Source of the DNA: Streptomyces sp. NBC_00690
GTDB lineage: Bacteria > Actinomycetota > Actinomycetes > Streptomycetales > Streptomycetaceae
Assembly (NCBI RefSeq): GCF_036226685.1
Contig: NZ_CP109009.1
Span: forward strand, 3,906,001-3,970,000
Length of the DNA: 64,000 nucleotides
Direction of reading: 5' to 3'
In this document: piece by piece, positions 43,274 through 51,774 of the stretch
Position numbering within the stretch: the first letter of the stretch is position 1
Layout of the letters: each line of letters begins with the position of its first letter
Made by a program: the position numbers and the translations under genes
Notes under the pieces: model-generated
Seen by the model: the letters and a program-made list of their open reading frames with translations, nothing else
The model's database searches: none
Told to the model about the DNA's origin: nothing

Positions 43274-44683
43274 ATGGTCTCCGAGCACTCAGCTGCCCAG
43301 ATCCTCGTCGCGTCGAACCGCGGCCCCATCTCCTACACCGTCCGGGATGACGGGACCCTCGACTCGCGGCGCGGAGGCGGTGGTCTGGTTTCCGGGCTCT
43401 CCGCCATCGGATCGGAAGCCGACGCCCTGTGGGTGTGCTCGGCCCTCGGTGACGGCGACCGGGAGGCGGTGCGTCGCGGTGTCGGCGAGCAGGGCGTCCT
43501 CATGCTCGACATCGACGCGGACATCCACCACGACGCCTACAACGGCATCGCCAACTCCGTGCTCTGGTTCATCAACCACATGCTCTACCAAACCCCACTG
43601 GAACCGGTCTTCGACCTGGAGTTCCGACGGCAGTGGGGTGCGTACGAGCAGTACAACCGCGCCTTTGCGCAGGCCCTCGCCGACCGTGCTGGCGAAGGTG
43701 CCGCGGTCCTGGTGCAGGACTACCATCTGGCGCTCGTCCCCGGGATGCTCCGTGCGCTGCGGCCCGATCTCAAGATCGGTCACTTCTCGCACACCCCCTG
43801 GGCCCCGGTGGACTACTTCCGGTTGCTGCCCGACGACATCTCCCGCCAACTGCTGCGCGGGCTGCTGGGCGCCGATCGAACCTGTTTCCTCACCCGGCGC
43901 TGGGCAGATGCGTTCACCGACTGCTGCACGGAGTTGCTGGGAGCAGAGGCGCTCAAGGGCATCGACATCGGAGTGCACGGGCTCGGCGCGGACGCGGAGT
44001 TCCTGCGCGAGCGGGCGCACCGGCCCGATGTGGACGAGCGTCTGGCCGACCTGCGGCAGCAGATCGGGCCGGAGGGGACGGACCGTCGGACCATCGTGCG
44101 CGTCGACCGCACCGAGTTGTCCAAGAACATCGTGCGCGGGCTCCTGGCCTACCGGGAGCTGCTGAGCACCAGGAGCGAATGGCGCGAGCGCGTGGTGCAC
44201 GTGGCATTCGCGTACCCCTCCCGTCAGGACCTGTCGGTCTACCGCGACTACACGGCCGAGGTCCAACGGGTCGCCGATGCGATCAACGCCGAATTCGGAA
44301 CGGACGGCTGGAGCCCGGTCGTCCTGCATGTGAAGGACGACTTCGCGCGTTCTCTGGCCGCGTACCGCTTGGCTGACGTGGCGCTGGTCAACCCCATTCG
44401 CGATGGCATGAACCTGGTCGCGAAGGAGATCCCGGTGGTGTCGGAGGCGGGCTGCGCCCTGGTGCTGTCACGGGAGGCGGGCGCCCATGAGGAGCTCGGC
44501 GAGGACGCGATCACGGTCAATCCCTATGACGTGACCGGCACAGCGGAGGCCCTGCACGAGGCGCTGACCATGCCCGCCGCCGAGCGCTCCCGCCGCACTG
44601 CCCGACTGGCCGCCGCTGCGACGGCGCTGCCGCCGCAGCGGTGGTTCCTCGACCAGTTGGACGCCTTGCGCGAGCAGCGCTGA
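43274..44683 (+). CDS. otsA: Trehalose-6-phosphate synthase OtsA
   Basis: A 469-residue GT20 enzyme joining glucose from a nucleotide sugar to glucose-6-phosphate. LVASNRGPISYTVRDDG holds the N-terminal glycine/arginine region, VQDYHLALVPGMLR and GHFSHTPWAP bind substrate, RVDRTELSKNIVRGLLAY contains the KxxxR-type donor-phosphate region, and DGMNLVAKE the C-terminal donor motif. The ATG at 43274 follows the left repeat arm by 135 bases. The gene ends 9 bases from convergent otsB. Confidence 0.93.
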   Translation: MVSEHSAAQILVASNRGPISYTVRDDGTLDSRRGGGGLVSGLSAIGSEADALWVCSALGDGDREAVRRGVGEQGVLMLDIDADIHHDAYNGIANSVLWFINHMLYQTPLEPVFDLEFRRQWGAYEQYNRAFAQALADRAGEGAAVLVQDYHLALVPGMLRALRPDLKIGHFSHTPWAPVDYFRLLPDDISRQLLRGLLGADRTCFLTRRWADAFTDCCTELLGAEALKGIDIGVHGLGADAEFLRERAHRPDVDERLADLRQQIGPEGTDRRTIVRVDRTELSKNIVRGLLAYRELLSTRSEWRERVVHVAFAYPSRQDLSVYRDYTAEVQRVADAINAEFGTDGWSPVVLHVKDDFARSLAAYRLADVALVNPIRDGMNLVAKEIPVVSEAGCALVLSREAGAHEELGEDAITVNPYDVTGTAEALHEALTMPAAERSRRTARLAAAATALPPQRWFLDQLDALREQR

Positions 44684-44692
44684 TCGGCGCTG

Positions 44693-45541
44693 CTAAAGGC
44701 TCTCCGCCAGGGCGGCGAGGAAGTCGACGACGGCGGCCGGACCGGGAAGGAGGAGGTCTGCCCGTTCGGCCAGTTCGGGGACTTCCGCGCTGCCGCTGCA
44801 CACGAGCAGTCCGGGCAGACCGTCCGAGCGGAGCTTCTCCACGGCCGCGAACGCGGGCAGGTCGCCCAGGTCGTCACCGGCGTAGAGGACGGCTTCGGCG
44901 TCGACCTCGCGTACGTAGTCGGCGAGGGCGACGCCCTTGTCCATGCCAGGTGGGCGGATCTCCAGCACCATCCGGCCCGGTTCCAGGATCAGACCGTGGC
45001 GGGCCGCAAGGGTGGCCAGTGGTTCGCGCAGGGCCTCGAAGGCTCCCTGCGGATCGCTGGCACGGCGGGTGTGGACCGCCACCGCCTGGCCCTTCTCCTC
45101 GATCCAGGTGCCCTGCCAGGCACCGATGCTGTCGAGGAACCCCGGCAGTTCGGATCGTACGGCGGCGACGCCCGGATGTGGTGCGGGTGTGTTCACGGTG
45201 CCGGAAACAGCGTCCCAGCGTTCTGATCCGTAGTGTCCGAGGACGACGAGGTGATCGAGGCCCGCCACTCCGGCGAAGCCTCCGTAGCGAACGGCGACAC
45301 CCGCGGGGCGGCCGGTGACCACGGCGACGGAGGCGACCTTGGGCGCCAGTTGCGCCAGTGCGGGTACGGCGCCCGGGTGGGCGCGTGCGCGCTCGGGGTC
45401 GGGAACGATCTCGGCGAGTGTGCCGTCGAAGTCGAGAGCGACGACGGCCTTGTGCGGTCTGGCCAGAAGCGCGGCGAGACCTTCACGGCCCGCGGGCGTC
45501 GACGGCGACGGCAGGGAGTGCGCGTGCGGAGAGCTGCCCAT
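44693..45541 (-). CDS. otsB: Trehalose-6-phosphate phosphatase OtsB
   Basis: A 282-residue HAD phosphatase. Motif I is VALDFDGTLAEIVPDP, motif II is SVAVVTGRP, and the C-terminal motif IV is YAGDDLGDLPAF; the cap has EEKGQAVAVHTRR. It removes the phosphate from trehalose-6-phosphate made by OtsA. It converges on otsA with a 9-base gap, and it follows the DUF3263 gene with a 9-base gap on the same strand, so those two form an operon. Confidence 0.92.
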   Translation of the reverse strand: MGSSPHAHSLPSPSTPAGREGLAALLARPHKAVVALDFDGTLAEIVPDPERARAHPGAVPALAQLAPKVASVAVVTGRPAGVAVRYGGFAGVAGLDHLVVLGHYGSERWDAVSGTVNTPAPHPGVAAVRSELPGFLDSIGAWQGTWIEEKGQAVAVHTRRASDPQGAFEALREPLATLAARHGLILEPGRMVLEIRPPGMDKGVALADYVREVDAEAVLYAGDDLGDLPAFAAVEKLRSDGLPGLLVCSGSAEVPELAERADLLLPGPAAVVDFLAALAESL

Positions 45542-45550
45542 GCTCCGACC

Positions 45551-45808
45551 CTATCGGCGGGCGCGTTGTGCGTCTCTGATCCGGCGCAGGCGATTGACGG
45601 TGATCGGGTCGTGGGCGAGTGCCCGCCGATCGTCGAGGAGGGCGTTGAGCAGCTGGTAATAGCGGGTCGGAGAGATCCCCAGGTCCTCCCTGATGGCCCG
45701 TTCCTTGGCGCCGGGCCCGGGCCAGGAACGGCGCTCCATCGCGAGCACCGCCCGATCGCGCTCGGAGAGCTCGGTGGGACCGGGGGAGGCGGCCTGATCG
45801 TCGGTCAT
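45551..45808 (-). CDS. DUF3263 protein
   Basis: An 85-residue protein with a helix-turn-helix-like family signature: SERDRAVLAMERRSWPGPGAKERAIREDLGISPTRYYQLLNALLDD, then ALAHDPITVNRLRRIRD. DUF3263 proteins are small actinomycete DNA-binding candidates of unknown role. ATG at 45808 (or 45817) starts it. It is upstream of otsB in the same operon and might regulate it. Confidence 0.88.
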   Translation of the reverse strand: MTDDQAASPGPTELSERDRAVLAMERRSWPGPGAKERAIREDLGISPTRYYQLLNALLDDRRALAHDPITVNRLRRIRDAQRARR

Positions 45809-45920
45809 ACGATCCAACCTATCGGCGGATGCCTCCCCCCGCCCCTCACCCGGTTGCGCCGGGTCGACGGCCCGCTCGGTCAGCGCGAAGGACCGAAGGA
45901 GCGATGTCGGGGAGGCTCGG

Positions 45921-47195
45921 CTACTCCCGTTGCTGCGCCTCGCGGGCCTTCTGGGCGATGTGCTCCAGGACCTGCCGGGGGCTGCCGCCGGGCTTCACCG
46001 CGTTGCCGATGTTCTGCTTGAGCTCCTCGCTGACGGTCGCCCAAGACGTCTTGTCGACCGGGGGCAGCACCGACTCCGGCAGCTCGTCGAGGAACTGCTT
46101 CAGGTCCTGGTGTTTCGGGTCGGCTTCCATGGCTTCCGACGCGGAGACCGTGACGGGCAGCAGGGCGTTCTGGGCGGCGAAGTCGAGGACGTTCTCGTCG
46201 GTGAAGAGGAAGTTGAGGAAGTCGCCTATCTCGGTCTGGTGCCCGTTCTGCTTGAAGCCCATGATCCAGTCGGCCACGCCCATGGTCGACCTCGACCGTC
46301 CGGCGCGGCTGGGCGTGGTCACCATGCCGACGTCGACGCCGGCGGCCCTGGCGGACTTCATCAGGGAGGGATGGCCGTTGAGCATGCCGACTTCGCCCCG
46401 CGTGAAGGCGGCGAACGCCTCCTTGCGGTTCAACTTGCCGGGAGCCACTGGGCCGGTGAGCTTCTGGTCGACCAGGTCGGACTTCAGCCACTCAAGGGCT
46501 GCGGTGTTGTCCTCGGAGTCGATGTCGTAGACACCACTGGGGTCGACGTAGCCGTTGCTCCCTGCGCCGAGGAGCCACACCATGGTCTCGGCCTGGGCCT
46601 CCTCCGGCCCGAGGGGGAGCGCAATGGGATAGCTGACTTTGGTGTTGGTCTTCAGGAGCTGTGCCGCTGCGCCCAGTTCCTCCCAGGTCTGCGGGGGCTT
46701 GACTATGCCCGCCTTCTTGAAGTGCTCCTTGTTGTAGAAAAGCATTCGAGTGGAGGCTGTAAACGGAAGTCCGAAATGCACGCGCCGCTGCTTGCCCGCT
46801 GCGACGAGGGGGGCGAGGAAGTTCGCCTGGACGGGGATGGAGAGGAGTTCATCGGCGGTGTAGAGCTTGTCACCGGCTGCGTAGTCGGCGTACGCACCGA
46901 TTTGGGCGATGTCGGGAGCCTCACCGGCTTTGACCAGCTCGGCGACCTTGCGATCGATATTGGTCCAGGATTCGATCTGGACTTCCACATTGATGTCGGA
47001 GTGCGCTGCTTCGAACTTGTGAACGACGCCGTCCCAGTAAGCACGGCTGCTGTGACCGCCGTTGACGTCGTAGTCAGCGGCGATCAATTTCAGGGTGACC
47101 ACATCGGCTTCGCCCGATGCGCCGCACCCCGCCAAGGCAACCGCCATACCTAGTGCGGCCGTAGCCGCGGTCAGTCTCAAGAAGTGCCGTTGCAC
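45921..47195 (-). CDS. ABC-type sugar-binding lipoprotein
   Basis: A 424-residue solute-binding protein of the family that feeds ABC sugar importers. The signal ends in the lipobox LAGC with Cys24. LIAADYDVNGGHSSRAYWDGVVHKFEAAHSDINVEVQ is the typical opening, KQRRVHFGLPFTASTRMLFYNKEHFKKAG is the family motif. No permease or ATPase gene adjoins it, so it must work with components encoded elsewhere (in Streptomyces the MsiK ATPase is shared). GTG start at 47195 with GGGGGAAG upstream. Its neighbours (SIS, nagK, nagA) suggest an amino-sugar or related ligand. Confidence 0.85.
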   Translation of the reverse strand: MQRHFLRLTAATAALGMAVALAGCGASGEADVVTLKLIAADYDVNGGHSSRAYWDGVVHKFEAAHSDINVEVQIESWTNIDRKVAELVKAGEAPDIAQIGAYADYAAGDKLYTADELLSIPVQANFLAPLVAAGKQRRVHFGLPFTASTRMLFYNKEHFKKAGIVKPPQTWEELGAAAQLLKTNTKVSYPIALPLGPEEAQAETMVWLLGAGSNGYVDPSGVYDIDSEDNTAALEWLKSDLVDQKLTGPVAPGKLNRKEAFAAFTRGEVGMLNGHPSLMKSARAAGVDVGMVTTPSRAGRSRSTMGVADWIMGFKQNGHQTEIGDFLNFLFTDENVLDFAAQNALLPVTVSASEAMEADPKHQDLKQFLDELPESVLPPVDKTSWATVSEELKQNIGNAVKPGGSPRQVLEHIAQKAREAQQRE

Positions 47196-47287
47196 AGCTC
47201 TTCCCCCACTATTGGTACTGATGGCTGGATTTACTCCGGTCCGCTCCCCGTGGCGCCCCCGTTTATGCCCCCCGTGGCGCCCCTCGC

Positions 47288-47302
47288 GGCCTCATTGAGG
47301 CC
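47288..47302. promoter_or_regulatory. 15-bp palindrome upstream of the sugar-binding gene
   Basis: GGCCTCA-T-TGAGGCC, a perfect inverted repeat around one base, 93 bases before the binding-protein start. It could be an operator. Confidence 0.4.
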
Positions 47303-47339
47303 CCAGAGATGAGCAGCGATTTTCCACCATGAAACCTTC

Positions 47340-47355
47340 AGTGGTCTACGCCCTC
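47340..47355. promoter_or_regulatory. Weak DasR-like site
   Basis: AGTGGTCTACGCCCTC matches the 16-bp dre consensus at 10 positions, including GGTCTA. It lies between divergent sugar genes; significance is doubtful. Confidence 0.35.
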
Positions 47356-47528
47356 TGATCTCACTTTTGCAACGTCTCTTCCGAAGGAACCTTTCAGAAA
47401 GCTGTGCCTAAAGTGGCGGTCGTTGCCCGTGTGTGTGGTGGGCTGCTAAGCACATATCGGCACGTCGTCGCCATCACGACTGGGTGCCGGTCCGAGAACA
47501 GCATGTACGTCGCTAGGAGCCATGCCAG

Positions 47529-48428
47529 ATGTCCCGTACCGCAGCTGAGATAGCCACCCAGCCCAATTGCTGGCGACGCGCGGCAGAAACCGCCAAAACC
47601 TTCGATGGACTCCCCCGGTCGGGCGAACGAGTGGCCGTGACGGGGTGCGGCACATCCTGGTTCATGGCCATCGCCTACGCCGCTCTGCGCGAGGCAGCCG
47701 GGCTCGGCGAGACCGATGCATTTGCGTCATCGGAGTTCCCGTCGGGACGGACGTATGACCGTGTCGTGGCCATCACCCGGTCCGGGACCACCACCGAAGT
47801 CCTGGAGCTCCTCCAGCGGCTCAAGGGACATGTCCCGACGGTGGCTCTCACTGCCGACCCCGCAACGCCCGTGATGGAGGCGGCGGACACGGTGGCCGTA
47901 CTGGACTGGGCGGACGAGGAATCAGTGGTCCAGACCCGTTTCGCAACCACGGCCCTGGCCTTCCTGCGGGCCGGCCTCGGTGAGATTCCCGGAGTGAAGT
48001 CGATCGCCGAAGCCGCGGTGGACGCGGAACTGGCCGTGACGGAACCGCTGCCGGACGGGGTGCTGGGAGCGGAGCAGTGGACCTTCCTGGGCCGGGGGTG
48101 GACCTACGGTCTCGCTCTGGAGGCCGGCTTGAAGATGCGTGAGGCGGCGGGGGCCTGGACCGAGGCGTATCCGGCAATGGAGTACCGCCACGGACCGATC
48201 GCCATCACCGGACCGGGACGGGTGGCCTGGGTCTTCGGCGAGCTGCCGGAGGGCCTCTCGGTGGACGTCGCCGGGGTTGGGGGGACCCTGGTGGCGAACC
48301 GGGGAGTGGACCCCTTGGCGGACCTGGTACGCGCCCAGCGACTGGCGGTGGAGCTCGCGGAGTCAAAGGGCTACGACCCCGATCGCCCCCGCAACCTCAC
48401 CCGCAGCGTGATCCTCCCCCAGTCCTAA
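47529..48428 (+). CDS. SIS-domain sugar-phosphate isomerase/deaminase (AgaS/GlmS-like)
   Basis: A 299-residue protein made of two SIS domains. VAVTGCGTSWFMAIAYAALREA and VVAITRSGTTTEVLELLQRL are the phosphosugar-binding loops of the first, FLGRGWTYGLALEAGLKMREAAGAWTEAYPAMEYRHGPIAI the core of the second, closely like the isomerase part of GlmS and like AgaS. It lacks the glutaminase domain. Likely role: deamination or isomerisation of glucosamine- or galactosamine-6-phosphate. ATG with GGAG eight bases upstream. It points toward nagK, from which it is separated by the right repeat arm. Confidence 0.85.
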   Translation: MSRTAAEIATQPNCWRRAAETAKTFDGLPRSGERVAVTGCGTSWFMAIAYAALREAAGLGETDAFASSEFPSGRTYDRVVAITRSGTTTEVLELLQRLKGHVPTVALTADPATPVMEAADTVAVLDWADEESVVQTRFATTALAFLRAGLGEIPGVKSIAEAAVDAELAVTEPLPDGVLGAEQWTFLGRGWTYGLALEAGLKMREAAGAWTEAYPAMEYRHGPIAITGPGRVAWVFGELPEGLSVDVAGVGGTLVANRGVDPLADLVRAQRLAVELAESKGYDPDRPRNLTRSVILPQS

Positions 48429-48502
48429 CCCACCCCACGCCCGGCTCTGCCCCCACCAGGCAGAGCCGGGCCCCGAGCCCGATCCACACCCCGCCGACCG
48501 CT

Positions 48503-49297
48503 CCCCCTGGGCCCGCCTCGCGAATGTGCCCCGCCCCCCTTGGACCCGCAAACTCCCCTCCCCCCGGGGTCGAAGCTTGATCCACGGCCGCTCGTCCATA
48601 GGCCGGGCTCAGGACGGGCGCCCAGCGGCGGCGACGCTCTGCTTGCCCGTGGCCCTGTCCATGGGTTGAGAGGGGCAGGCAGACCTGGTCGCGGCATTGG
48701 CTAGCGCCCGTCCTGAGCTCACCCCATGGACCGGGCCAGGGCCAGGCAGACCTGGTTGCGCCACTGGGCACCTGCCCTGAGCCCGACTTCCCGACTCCCC
48801 GACTCATGGACGAGCGTGGGGCAAGCAAGACCTGGTTGCGGTGTTGAGTAGCGCCCTCCTGAGCTCAACCCGTGAATGAGCTGGGCGCAGGTATGCCTGG
48901 TTGATGTTCTGGGGGCGCGCAGGGGGTGTCCCCGGAAGCGTCGGCGGCTTCAGAGCCGCCACCAACGGGCCAGCCGCTGGCCGCCGGCGCTGAGGAGTCA
49001 CGCCCGAAAGCACCCCCACCACCCGCACCCCACCCAAACCCCAGCCGGACCACCCAAAGCCAAGCCCCCCAGACCAGCCCCCACAGCAAGGGCTCCACCC
49101 GCCCCACCCAGCCCGTCCGGCGCTTGAGGACGGAACCCCGCACCCCCCAGAGCTGAACTCACAGAACGAGCTCCGCCCGGAAACAGCCAAAACCCGCAGC
49201 CCCGCCCCACCCCAGCCCGTCCGGCCCTTGAGGACGGAACCCCACCCCCCAAGGCGGAAACCCAGGCACGGGCCCCACCCGGACCAAGCCAAGCCCC
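48503..49297 (-). repeat. Right arm of the ~0.79-kb inverted repeat
   Basis: The reverse complement follows the left arm (42352-43139) from GGGCTTGGCT to GGGCCCAGGGGG with the same order of landmarks and tandem units. It separates the SIS gene from nagK, both plus-strand. Outside these limits the two sequences stop resembling each other. Confidence 0.9.
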
Positions 49298-49441
49298 TCC
49301 TAAAACAATCCCCTCACCCCACCCGCCCCCCACACCCCACCACCCCCACCCACAACAGCGTTAATCGATCAAGACAAACCACCCCACACCCCACCCAACC
49401 CCATCCGTTCGGTTTTGTACGGGCCCGCAACAATCACAGCT

Positions 49442-49457
49442 AGTGGACTAGACCTTT
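49442..49457 (+). promoter_or_regulatory. DasR operator (dre) before nagK
   Basis: AGTGGACTAGACCTTT matches the dre consensus ACTGGTCTAGACCACT at 12 of 16 positions, with the central CTAGACC intact. It ends 27 bases before the nagK GTG, where DasR, the GlcNAc-responsive repressor, is known to control nagKA in S. coelicolor. Confidence 0.75.
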
Positions 49458-49484
49458 CGGTGTCTCTCGCGCCAGACTGTCCAC

Positions 49485-50423
49485 GTGAGACACGTCATCG
49501 CCCTGGATGTGGGCGGCACCGGCATGAAGGCCGCCCTCGTCGGGGTGGACGGGACCCTCCTCTATGAGGCCCGCCGCGCCACGAAGCGAGACCGTGGGCC
49601 TGATGCCGTCGTCCAGTCCATCCTCGACTTCGCCGACGACCTTCGCACCCATGGCAAGGAGCAGTTGGGAGAACCCGCACTCGCCGCAGGTGTCGCCGTC
49701 CCCGGAATCGTCGACTCCGAGCTCGGCGTCGCCGTCTACGCAACCAACCTCGGCTGGCGTGACGTACCCCTGCGTTCGATCCTGAGCGACCGACTCGCAG
49801 GCATCCCCGTCGCCCTCGGCCACGACGTCCGCACCGGCGGGCTCGCCGAAGGCCGTATCGGAGCCGGGCAGGGCGCCGATCGCTTCCTGTTCGTGCCCCT
49901 GGGCACCGGCATCGCCGGTGCCATCGGCATCGGCGGCACCATAGAAGCCGGCGCCCACGGGTACGCGGGCGAGATCGGCCATGTCATCGTGCGGCCCGAC
50001 GGACCGCACTGCGGCTGTGGGCAGCGCGGCTGTCTGGAGACGCTCGCCTCCGCAGCGGCCGTCACCCGCGCCTGGGCCAAAGCCAGCGGTGACCCGGGCG
50101 CCGACGCGGCCGACTGCGCCAAGGCCGTCGAGTCCGGCGACCCCAGAGCCATCGCCGTCTGGCAGGACGCTGTCGACGCCCTCGCCGCGGGCCTGGTCAC
50201 CGCCATCACTCTGCTGGACCCGCGCACCCTGATCATCGGTGGCGGGCTGGCCGAGGCCAGGGAAACCTTGTTCACACCCCTACGGGCAGCGGTGGAAGCG
50301 AGGGTCACGTTTCAGAAGCTGCCCTCGATCGTCCCCGCAGCCCTCGGGGACACCGCTGGATGCCTGGGCGCGGGCCTGCTCGCCTGGGATCTGATCGCCA
50401 CCGACTCGGAGGTAACCGCCTAA
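49485..50423 (+). CDS. nagK: ROK-family N-acetylglucosamine kinase
   Basis: A 312-residue ROK kinase. ALDVGGTGMKAALVGVDG is the phosphate-binding loop, VPLGTGIAGAIGIGG and AGEIGHVIV hold the substrate-contacting Glu-Ile-Gly-His, and HCGCGQRGCLETLAS is the ROK zinc motif. It would phosphorylate free GlcNAc (or a related amino sugar) at C6. GTG start at 49485, without a clear ribosome site, 27 bases past the dre. The stop overlaps the nagA start by one base (TAATG). Confidence 0.92.
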   Translation: MRHVIALDVGGTGMKAALVGVDGTLLYEARRATKRDRGPDAVVQSILDFADDLRTHGKEQLGEPALAAGVAVPGIVDSELGVAVYATNLGWRDVPLRSILSDRLAGIPVALGHDVRTGGLAEGRIGAGQGADRFLFVPLGTGIAGAIGIGGTIEAGAHGYAGEIGHVIVRPDGPHCGCGQRGCLETLASAAAVTRAWAKASGDPGADAADCAKAVESGDPRAIAVWQDAVDALAAGLVTAITLLDPRTLIIGGGLAEARETLFTPLRAAVEARVTFQKLPSIVPAALGDTAGCLGAGLLAWDLIATDSEVTA

Positions 50424-51616
50424 TGGCCGCACGCGCCGCACTCGCTGATAGCGCCGCACGCGCCGCACACGGGGCATCCGGCGACAGCACGATCCTCACC
50501 GGAGCCCGGGTCGTGCTGCCCACCGGGATTGTCGAGAACGGGCAGGTGAGCATCGAGGGCACGAAGATCACCGGTGCTGCACCGGCCACCGCACCCCACC
50601 GTGATCTCACCGGGCACTGGATCGTTCCCGGCTTCGTCGACATCCACAACCATGGCGGTGGCGGCGGCTCCTTCACCGGCGGCAGTGCCGAGGACGTGCT
50701 CCAGGGCGTCCGGACGCACCGGGAGCACGGCACGACCACGCTGGTCGCCTCGATGGTCACCGCGGAGATCGACTTCCTCGCCCACCGGGCTGGAGTCCTC
50801 TCCGAGTTGGTCGAACAGGGCGACCTCGCCGGCATCCACTTCGAAGGCCCCTTCATCTCGCCCTGCCGCAAGGGCGCACACAGCGAAGAACTGCTGCGCG
50901 ACCCCGACCCGGCCGAGGTGCGCAAGCTGATCGACGCGGCGCGCGGCACCGCGAAGATGGTGACGCTCGCCGCCGAACTGCCCGGTGGCATCGACTCCGT
51001 ACGGCTCCTCGCCGAGCACGGCGTCATCGCGGCGATCGGACACACGGACGCCACCTACGAGCAGACCGTGGAAGCCATCAACGCCGGCGCCACGGTGGCG
51101 ACGCACTTGTTCAACGCGATGCCTCCGCTGGGCCACCGCTCCCCCGGCCCGATCGTGGCACTGCTGGAGGACGAGCGGATCACCGTCGAACTGATCAACG
51201 ACGGTACGCACCTCCACCCCGCCGCACTGGAGCTGGCCTTCCACCGCGCGGGCGCGGGCCGGGTCGCCTTCATCACGGACGCCATGGACGCCGCGGGCTT
51301 CGGCGACGGCCGCTACCAACTCGGTCCGCTGGCCGTCGACGTCATCGACGGGGTGGCCCGCCTCACCGAAGGCGGTTCCATCGCGGGCTCGACCCTCACC
51401 TTGGACACCGCCTTCAGACGGGCCGCCACCGTGGACCGGCTGCCCGTCACCGACATCGTCCAGGCGATCTCGGTGAACCCGGCGAAGCTGCTCGGCGCGT
51501 ACGACCGGGTCGGCTCGCTGGAGCCCGGCAAGGACGCCGACCTGGTGGTACTGGACGATCAGTTCCGCCTCAAGGGTGTTATGCGCCAAGGCAGCTGGGT
51601 GATCGAACCCCAGTAA
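50423..51616 (+). CDS. nagA: N-acetylglucosamine-6-phosphate deacetylase NagA
   Basis: A 397-residue amidohydrolase. The metal and substrate residues are in VDIHNHGGGGGS, GIHFEGPFIS (Glu), AAIGHTDAT (His), THLFNAMPP (His) and ITDAMDAAG (catalytic Asp). It hydrolyses GlcNAc-6-P to GlcN-6-P and acetate. The ATG at 50423 shares a base with the nagK stop; the frame extends further upstream within nagK. The first 25 residues are Ala-rich. It is in one operon with nagK and probably with the two genes that follow. Confidence 0.94.
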   Translation: MAARAALADSAARAAHGASGDSTILTGARVVLPTGIVENGQVSIEGTKITGAAPATAPHRDLTGHWIVPGFVDIHNHGGGGGSFTGGSAEDVLQGVRTHREHGTTTLVASMVTAEIDFLAHRAGVLSELVEQGDLAGIHFEGPFISPCRKGAHSEELLRDPDPAEVRKLIDAARGTAKMVTLAAELPGGIDSVRLLAEHGVIAAIGHTDATYEQTVEAINAGATVATHLFNAMPPLGHRSPGPIVALLEDERITVELINDGTHLHPAALELAFHRAGAGRVAFITDAMDAAGFGDGRYQLGPLAVDVIDGVARLTEGGSIAGSTLTLDTAFRRAATVDRLPVTDIVQAISVNPAKLLGAYDRVGSLEPGKDADLVVLDDQFRLKGVMRQGSWVIEPQ

Positions 51617-51774
51617 CCCGGGCCCGGCAAGGTCCTCCCGCAAGGGGCGACCGGACGGTGGCCGGCACATCATTGCTGGTACGGCGAGGCGGTTGGCCCG
51701 GGGTCTGGGCCGACCGCCTTCCGTTTGGCATGATCAGTACCAGCCAGCAATCCGGTTCAGCAGGGGGTGTCGCG

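Larger units (their letters stand above)
47196..47528. other. Divergent intergenic region sugar-binding protein / SIS gene
   Basis: About 330 bases with the short palindrome and the weak DasR-like site listed below; the sequence near 47330-47420 is less GC-rich and promoter-like. No gene. Confidence 0.5.

Noticed and set aside
44517..44801. Small minus-strand frames at the otsA/otsB junction
   Set aside because: They are alternative readings of the ends of two well-supported convergent genes.
49298..49441. C-rich CCCCACC-type run as a G-quadruplex or second array
   Set aside because: The composition is biased but there is no regular period or defined stem; it seems to be an unstructured flank of the right arm.
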